From positions 105,942-169,941 of the forward strand of contig JAFXPK010000026.1 of assembly GCA_017527905.1 (NCBI GenBank): DNA of 64,000 nt, in the 5' to 3' direction. Below the pieces are notes generated by a model that was not told where the DNA came from, searched no databases, and was given only the letters and a program-made list of their open reading frames with translations. This stretch comes from Paludibacteraceae bacterium (lineage in GTDB: Bacteria > Bacteroidota > Bacteroidia > Bacteroidales > Paludibacteraceae). The position numbers and the translations under genes were made by a program. Below are positions 58,899 through 64,000 of the stretch, in pieces. Position 1 is the stretch's first letter. Each line of letters starts with the position of its first letter.

Positions 58899-61001
58899 TT
58901 ATTCCTTCGGTGACCAAAAGAATCGTAAACAAGGTCTCCATATCTTTTTGCTTTCTTGGGCCATCACCCAAATACTAACCCATGTTTTCTTCCATCTTTT
59001 CTTTTGTAGGCACATGAATGTTTTATTGACGATCTGATCGTCGGTGCATACATCGTCCAATGTGCCTCCCATTCTGTCATCATCCCACCAACTACTCTGT
59101 AGTATCTTCAATTTCCGTCCGTCATCAGCTATGGCGACTAACTTCAGCTTGTCGTTCTTCTTGATGTCTGGCAAAGGACCGATGGAATCGATTTTTATCA
59201 GTGAGTCGTTGATTGATAGGTGGATAGTCATGGAAGGTGATAGGTTCAGCGTGATGTCCGAAACCAGTTCGCCATCCTGAGTGGTTGTCCGTAGATGCGC
59301 TTCGTCGTCCTTGGAATCTGACACTATGTCTATGCTCGTCAGATAGGCGATGCCCTCCTTTTGGTCGACGGAGTAGCGGGCGATTGTACATCCTTCGCAG
59401 TTGAAGAAACGTTTTTGGCGGTCTAATGTTTCGATTTCCAGCTTGCTGTCGTTTATGCGATTGAATCGGCGTCCGAAGGAATACTTGTGGACGATAGAAT
59501 TCGTGTTGAATTTCAAGTGGGTGGTATCCTGGTTTACCCGCAAAACATCTATTGTATCCATTGGACCATTCTCCTTCTTTTTCTCCCCGTACAATTTGTC
59601 GTTGGCGGGGGAAGCGACGCAGGTGTCGCTTGGGTATGGTGCGTTGGGTAGGCTGATGCAGTCTTCAAACATGTTATAATAGCATTGATCGGGTAATGTC
59701 GTGGCGGGTAGTTCGGGAGCATGGGTTAGTCGTATGCATTCTCTGAACATCCCTTTGTAACATCCATCCTTCAAACGGGTGGCGGGTAATTCGGGAGCTT
59801 TTGTCAGACTATTGCATCCCTCGAACATACTCATATAACATTCTTCCATCAGTTTTGTGGCTGGTAGTTGTGGCGCTTGCACTAAACTTTTGCTGTATGC
59901 GAACATATATGCGTAACATTTTTTTGCCAATTGTGTGGCGGGTAGTTCTGGTGCTTGAGTCAGACTATTGCAATCAGAGAACATCTCCGCATAGCATTCA
60001 TCAGCTAATTTTTTGGCGGGCAGTTGTGGGGCTTGAGTCAGATTGGTGCAAAGAGTAAACATTCCTTCGTAACAATACTCTGCTAATTTTTTAGCGGGTA
60101 ATTCTGGTGCTTGTTTCAGACTTTCGCAAAGCGCAAACATCTCCGCATAGCATGTGCTAGCTAATTTTTTAGCGGGCAATTCGGGTGCTTGGGTGAGGTT
60201 GGTGCAAGACATAAACATTCCCTGGTAACATGAATGAGCTAATTTTTTAGCAGGCAATTCGGGTGCTTGCGTGAGGCTACTGCAACCCGAAAACATTTCC
60301 CTGTAACATTCTTCTGCTAATTTTATAGCGGGTAGTTCTGGCGCTTTGACCAAGTTTTCACATCTTGAAAACATCTCCTTGTAACATGCTTTAGCTAATT
60401 TTTTAGCAGGCAATTCGGGTGCTTGCGTGAGGCTACTGCAACCCGAAAACATTCCCTTGTAACATTCTTCTGCTAATTCTATAGCGGGTAGTTCTGGCGC
60501 TTTGGCCAGGTTTTTACATCCTGAAAACATCGCCCAGAAACATGCTTTCGTTAATTTTTTAGCGGGTAATTCGGGCGCTTGCGTGAGGCTGGTGCAATTG
60601 GCGAAAAACTTTGCGAAATAACTATCGAATGGGATGACATCGGTTTCCCCTGTTCCGTCAATAAGGCTCATGACGCTACCGCTGGCGGCGATGCGGCCGG
60701 TCATATTGAAATAGGGTTCGTCGGAAGGAATGTAATAATTGATGGTTTTTTTGGAAATGTCTCTCCGTAACAACGCTTTGTCACCTTTCTTCCGTAATAT
60801 GATAGTTGTGCCTTGTGGAAGGAGTTGCCAAGTCTGCCCGTTATCCAAGGAATATTGTATGTATTGATTGATTTCTCTATAGCTATATTTTTTTCTTCCG
60901 AACGACGAACTATCCTCCTCCGCCGTGAAGGTGAGGTAGTTGGCGGCGTGGAGGGCGCTGCTGGCGCACAAAAAGAGCAAGATGAGGATTTTCTTTATCA
61001 T
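58899..61001 (-). CDS. BspA-like repeat protein (13 repeats, unique C-terminal domain)
   Basis: 700 aa, signal peptide ending SSALHA. N-terminal domain as in the 687-aa and 746-aa paralogues (YLTFTAEEDSSSFGRK, IQYSLDNGQTW, RIAASGSVMSLIDG). 13 tandem 26-residue units, most with the variant APELPAKKLA. Then about 250 residues absent from the paralogues, beta-rich with a CEGC motif. The last 33 residues are unusually Trp/Lys-rich (KKRWKKTWVSIW); reading one base out of frame at the A-rich stretch near 59000 gives KDGRKHGLVFG and a stop at 58964, so a frameshift is possible. Probably surface-exposed. Confidence 0.82.
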   Translation of the reverse strand: MIKKILILLFLCASSALHAANYLTFTAEEDSSSFGRKKYSYREINQYIQYSLDNGQTWQLLPQGTTIILRKKGDKALLRRDISKKTINYYIPSDEPYFNMTGRIAASGSVMSLIDGTGETDVIPFDSYFAKFFANCTSLTQAPELPAKKLTKACFWAMFSGCKNLAKAPELPAIELAEECYKGMFSGCSSLTQAPELPAKKLAKACYKEMFSRCENLVKAPELPAIKLAEECYREMFSGCSSLTQAPELPAKKLAHSCYQGMFMSCTNLTQAPELPAKKLASTCYAEMFALCESLKQAPELPAKKLAEYCYEGMFTLCTNLTQAPQLPAKKLADECYAEMFSDCNSLTQAPELPATQLAKKCYAYMFAYSKSLVQAPQLPATKLMEECYMSMFEGCNSLTKAPELPATRLKDGCYKGMFRECIRLTHAPELPATTLPDQCYYNMFEDCISLPNAPYPSDTCVASPANDKLYGEKKKENGPMDTIDVLRVNQDTTHLKFNTNSIVHKYSFGRRFNRINDSKLEIETLDRQKRFFNCEGCTIARYSVDQKEGIAYLTSIDIVSDSKDDEAHLRTTTQDGELVSDITLNLSPSMTIHLSINDSLIKIDSIGPLPDIKKNDKLKLVAIADDGRKLKILQSSWWDDDRMGGTLDDVCTDDQIVNKTFMCLQKKRWKKTWVSIWVMAQESKKIWRPCLRFFWSPKE

Positions 61002-61021
61002 GTATTCAATTGTTGATTGTA

Positions 61022-61029
61022 CAAATATA
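61022..61029 (-). promoter_or_regulatory. -7 box of the 700-aa repeat protein gene
   Basis: The minus strand reads TATATTTG, 20 nt before the ATG. The surrounding 80 bp are nearly identical to those upstream of the 746-aa paralogue. Confidence 0.6.
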
Positions 61030-61139
61030 AATTTTTTTGCAATAAAAATTAATGGGGCGGTTCATATGAATTTTGAATTTTGAATTATGAAACGGTAGTT
61101 CGACGTAGTCAATTATGAATTTCCATCCGGTTTATTGTC

Positions 61140-61682
61140 CGCCCTGAAAGGGCACAACATTATCTAGCCCAGGGCAACGCCCTAGAGAATTTTGAATTTT
61201 GAATTATGAATGGCCATCCGGTTCATTGTCCGCCCTGAAAATTTATGGATTATGAATCGCATGCATTTAAATTGTAAATTGTAAATCGTCAAATCGTAAA
61301 TCTGTTTCGGCCTTTCAGGCCTATAATGTACCGTATCCGATGAATTCCCTAACCCAGGGCGATGCCCCGGGCTATATCTGTTAAGGCCCTTCAGGCCTAT
61401 GCGCAACCTCCCTCAATCATGAATCGCGTGCATTTAAATCGTAAATTGTAAATCGTCAAATCGTAAATCTGTTTGGGCTTTTCAGGCCTATAATGTACCG
61501 TATCCGATGAATTCCCTAACCCAGGGCGTTGCCCCGGGCTATATCTGTTTTGGCCTTTCAGGCCTATGCGTACAACCCCTTCGATTATGAATCGCTTGCA
61601 TTTAAATCGTAAATTGTAAATCGTCAAATCGTAAATCTGTTTGGGCTTTTTAGGCCTATAAGGCGCTGTTCCCGACGAATTC
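61140..61682. repeat. REP-like palindromes and 167-bp tandem repeats
   Basis: This gap contains no gene. A first block (61140-61245) has GCCCTGAAAGGGC and GCCCAGGGCAACGCCCT. Then two 167-168-bp units at 61252-61418 and 61419-61586 and a partial third at 61587-61682, each holding ATGAATCGC.TGCATTTAAA, GTAAATCGT tracts, a GGCCTTTCAGGCC-like and an AACCCAGGGCGATGCCC palindrome. Units are about 90% alike. Confidence 0.85.
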
Positions 61683-63923
61683 TTAATTCCTAATTATCTT
61701 CCATTCTTCCGGTATTCTGCTCTCTCCGAATTCCTTCGGCAGCTTTTTAGGGCAGATGAATTTGCCGTTAGGGGCGACGTCGATGAGCCAATCTTGTGTG
61801 TTCCAAATTTCTTCGGAATCGGAATCTGTGGTGTACATTTGTCCCCAGTCTGTGAACCCGACTTTTATTTCAGCTAGTTGGGTGCATCCGTTGAACATTC
61901 CCGAGTAGCATCCGTCGGCTAAAGTTTTTGCGGGTAATTCAGGAGCTTTTGTGAGGCTGGTGCAACCGTTGAACATTATTGCGTAGCACTCCTTCGTTAA
62001 AGTGGTGGCTGGTAATTTCGGAGCTTGTGTGAGGTTGGTGCATCCAGCGAACATTCCTGAGTAGCATCCGCCGGCTAAAGTGGTAGCTGGTAATTCAGGA
62101 GCTTTTGTGAGACTGGTGCACATGCTGAACATTCCTGTGTAGCATCCGTCGGCTAAAGTGGTGGCGGGCAATTGCGGTGCCTGTGAGAGGCTGGTGCAAT
62201 TCCAGAACATTGCTGCGTAGCAACTGTCGGCTAAAGTGGTGGCGGGTAGTTGCGGTGCCTGTGTGAGGTCAGAACACATGCCGAACATGGAATTGTAGCA
62301 GCCCTTAGCCAATGTTTTGGCGGGCAGATCGGGCGCTTTAGTGAGGTCGGTGCACGAGAAGAACATTCCTGTGTAACATCCTTCGGTTAAAGTGGTGGCG
62401 GGTAGTTTCGGCGCCTGTGTTAGGGCATAGCACCAACTGAACATGTTTTGGTAGCATTCCTTAGCCAGTGTTTTGGCGGGCAAATCGGGCGCTTTTGTGA
62501 GACTGGAACACTTCGTGAACATTCCTGTGTAGCAGTTGCTTGCTAGTCGTGTGGCGGGTAATTCTGGAGCTTGTGTGAGGCTGGTGCACTCTAAGAACAT
62601 TGCTAAATAGCAACTGCCTGCTAGTTGGGTCGCGGGTAGTTGCGGCGCCTGTGTTAGGTCAAAGCACCAACTGAACATGCTTTGGTAGCATTCCTTAGCC
62701 AGTGTTGTGGCGGGCAGATCGGGCGCTTGTGTGAGTTTGTAGCACTTCCCGAACATTATTTCGTAGCAGTTGTTTGCTAGTTTGGTAGCGGGTAGTTGCG
62801 GCGCTTGTGTGAGGCTGGTGCATACCATGAACATTCCTGTATAGCAGCTGTCTGCTAGTTGGGTTGCGGGTAGTTGCGGCGCTTTTGTGAGGCTGGTGCA
62901 CTCATAAAACATTCCAAGATAGCAGCTGTTTGCTAGTTGGGTCGCGGGTAGTTGCGGCGCTTGTGTGAGGCTGGTGCACTCGCTGAACATGTAAGAGTAG
63001 CAGCTCACAGTCAGTGTTTTTGCAGGCAATTCGGGCGCTTTTGAGAGGCTGGTGCATCCGCCGAACATTCCTGCATAGCAGCTGTCTGCTAGTTGGGTCG
63101 CGGGTAGTTGTGGTGCCTGTGTGAGGCTGGAGCATGCCAAAAACATTCCAAGGTAGCATTCGTCGGTTAATGTGGTAGCGGGTAGTTGCGGCGCCTGTTT
63201 GAGGTTAGTGCACCCGACGAACATTGCTTTGTAGCAGCCTTTAGCCAATGTTTTGGCGGGTAGTTGCGGCGCTTGTTTGAGGTTAGTGCACCCGCCGAAC
63301 ATTGTTGCGTAGCAATACTTAGCCAGTGTTTTAGCGGGTAGTTTAGGGGCTTGTGTGAGACTGGTGCACTCGTTGAACATGTCTAAGTAACAGCTGTCCG
63401 CTAGTTGGGTGGCGGGAAGTTTAGGGGCTTGTTTGAGGCTGGTACATCCGCTAAACATCCTTTTATAGCAGCTCTTCCCTAGAACGGTTGCGGGTAGTTG
63501 CGGGGCTTGTGTCAGACCGATGCAATTCTCAAACAGGTGGTAGAAACAATATTCTCGCGGGATGGTCAAACTTTCTCCCTTTCCGTCGATGAGGCTCATG
63601 ACGCTACCGCTGGCGGCGATGCTGCCTTCCATGAAAAAATTCATGTAGTTATCTTCGCCCAGCGTGGTGTTTTGTGGATTATTGCCCTTCAGCAATGCTT
63701 TGTCTCCCTTGCGTTGTAGGGGGACGACATCTCTGTCCTCAAGTGCTGTCCATGTTTTTCCTCCGTCCAGGGAGTATTGCACGTCGGGGTTGATTTCCCC
63801 ATTGTAGAAGATACCGAACATTGAATTGTCTTCCTCGGCTGTGAAGGTGAGGTAATTAGCGGCATGCAGGGCGCTGCTGGCGCACACGCACAAGAGTAGA
63901 AGTAAGATGAATTTCTTTGTCAT
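61683..63923 (-). CDS. BspA-like repeat protein (22 repeats)
   Basis: 746 aa, signal peptide ending SSALHA as in the 700-aa protein. N-terminal domain YLTFTAEEDNSMFGIF, VQYSLDGGKTW, SIAASGSVMSLIDG. 22 tandem 26-residue units of CYxxMFxxCTxLTxAPxLPATxLA; the PATQLADSCY and PATTLADSCY variants recur as near-identical DNA. C-terminal cap with KFICPKKLPKEFGESRIPEEW as in the 687-aa protein. Probably an exported surface protein with a right-handed repeat solenoid. Own promoter at 63944-63951. Confidence 0.87.
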   Translation of the reverse strand: MTKKFILLLLLCVCASSALHAANYLTFTAEEDNSMFGIFYNGEINPDVQYSLDGGKTWTALEDRDVVPLQRKGDKALLKGNNPQNTTLGEDNYMNFFMEGSIAASGSVMSLIDGKGESLTIPREYCFYHLFENCIGLTQAPQLPATVLGKSCYKRMFSGCTSLKQAPKLPATQLADSCYLDMFNECTSLTQAPKLPAKTLAKYCYATMFGGCTNLKQAPQLPAKTLAKGCYKAMFVGCTNLKQAPQLPATTLTDECYLGMFLACSSLTQAPQLPATQLADSCYAGMFGGCTSLSKAPELPAKTLTVSCYSYMFSECTSLTQAPQLPATQLANSCYLGMFYECTSLTKAPQLPATQLADSCYTGMFMVCTSLTQAPQLPATKLANNCYEIMFGKCYKLTQAPDLPATTLAKECYQSMFSWCFDLTQAPQLPATQLAGSCYLAMFLECTSLTQAPELPATRLASNCYTGMFTKCSSLTKAPDLPAKTLAKECYQNMFSWCYALTQAPKLPATTLTEGCYTGMFFSCTDLTKAPDLPAKTLAKGCYNSMFGMCSDLTQAPQLPATTLADSCYAAMFWNCTSLSQAPQLPATTLADGCYTGMFSMCTSLTKAPELPATTLAGGCYSGMFAGCTNLTQAPKLPATTLTKECYAIMFNGCTSLTKAPELPAKTLADGCYSGMFNGCTQLAEIKVGFTDWGQMYTTDSDSEEIWNTQDWLIDVAPNGKFICPKKLPKEFGESRIPEEWKIIRN

Positions 63924-63943
63924 ATATTCAATTGTTGATTGTA

Positions 63944-63951
63944 CAAATATA
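63944..63951 (-). promoter_or_regulatory. -7 box of the 746-aa repeat protein gene
   Basis: The minus strand reads TATATTTG, 20 nt before the ATG; the flanks match those at 61002-61085 almost base for base. Confidence 0.6.
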
Positions 63952-64000
63952 AAATTTTTTGCAATAAAAATGAATGGGGCGGTTCATGTGAATTATGAAT

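Noticed and set aside
61683..63923. 78-bp periodic repeats that could look like a CRISPR array
   Set aside because: The repeats translate in frame into CYxxMFxxC units of a secreted protein, and no spacers or cas genes are present.

Overview
The window looks like a chromosomal stretch of a member of the Bacteroidales, most likely Prevotellaceae or a close relative. The reasons are: many promoters with the Bacteroidetes -7 box TAnnTTTG; a type III glutamine synthetase (728 aa); a 286-aa primary sigma factor without region 1.1; a PorV-like barrel of the type IX secretion system; DUF3127, DUF5723 and FISUMP-type proteins; long BspA-like repeat proteins; and palindromic intergenic repeats and TTAAGAA tracts common in this order. 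No tRNA, 16S/23S rRNA, CRISPR array, transposase or integrase was recognised. One RNA gene, the RNase P RNA, is clear.

Layout. 1-2140: minus-strand operon of envelope-associated coiled-coil proteins. 2555-6118: porV-like gene, an MFS transporter and miaA. 6193-6737: a RelE-type toxin-antitoxin pair. 7023-9209: glnN. 9367-13229: minus-strand operon encoding a lipoprotein, a DUF5723 barrel, a Big2-domain protein and a membrane-anchored DUF4253 protein. 13401-16180: DUF3127 protein, GH5 lipoprotein, unknown secreted protein. 16561-18893: Na/Pi cotransporter and endonuclease III. 18914-21661: small secreted repeat protein and a FISUMP-like operon. 22091-22951: rpoD. 23240-28436: type I restriction-modification operon hsdM-hsdS-hsdR, followed by a candidate structured RNA. 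28978-31041: first BspA-like repeat protein.

31428-41462 is the most coherent accessory system. A TetR regulator is followed by a heterodimeric YbtPQ/IrtAB-like ABC transporter, a ketopantoate-reductase-like enzyme, an MMPL (RND-type) transporter, a LolA-like carrier and an outer-membrane barrel. A terminator plus inverted-repeat operator cassette occurs twice, before the ABC genes and before the MMPL genes. The second copy also keeps what looks like the 5' end of a deleted second tetR. I infer one regulon that moves a lipid, siderophore or hydrophobic compound across the envelope. A DUF1016 nuclease gene (41503-42540) is flanked by two copies of the 3' end of the barrel gene, as if it was inserted there. 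42967-46871 holds secreted proteins (one frameshifted), ApbE, a tiny lipoprotein and an orphan HmuV-like DUF2149 protein.

47222-58711 is mostly housekeeping: HtrA protease, RNase P RNA, YihY, an M3 peptidase, a RelA-like synthetase with a degenerate hydrolase domain, riboflavin synthase, IorA and a DEDD exonuclease. 58899-63923 holds two more BspA-like proteins with near-identical promoter regions, separated by tandem intergenic repeats.

All calls come from reading the sequence and translated proteins; no database search was run.
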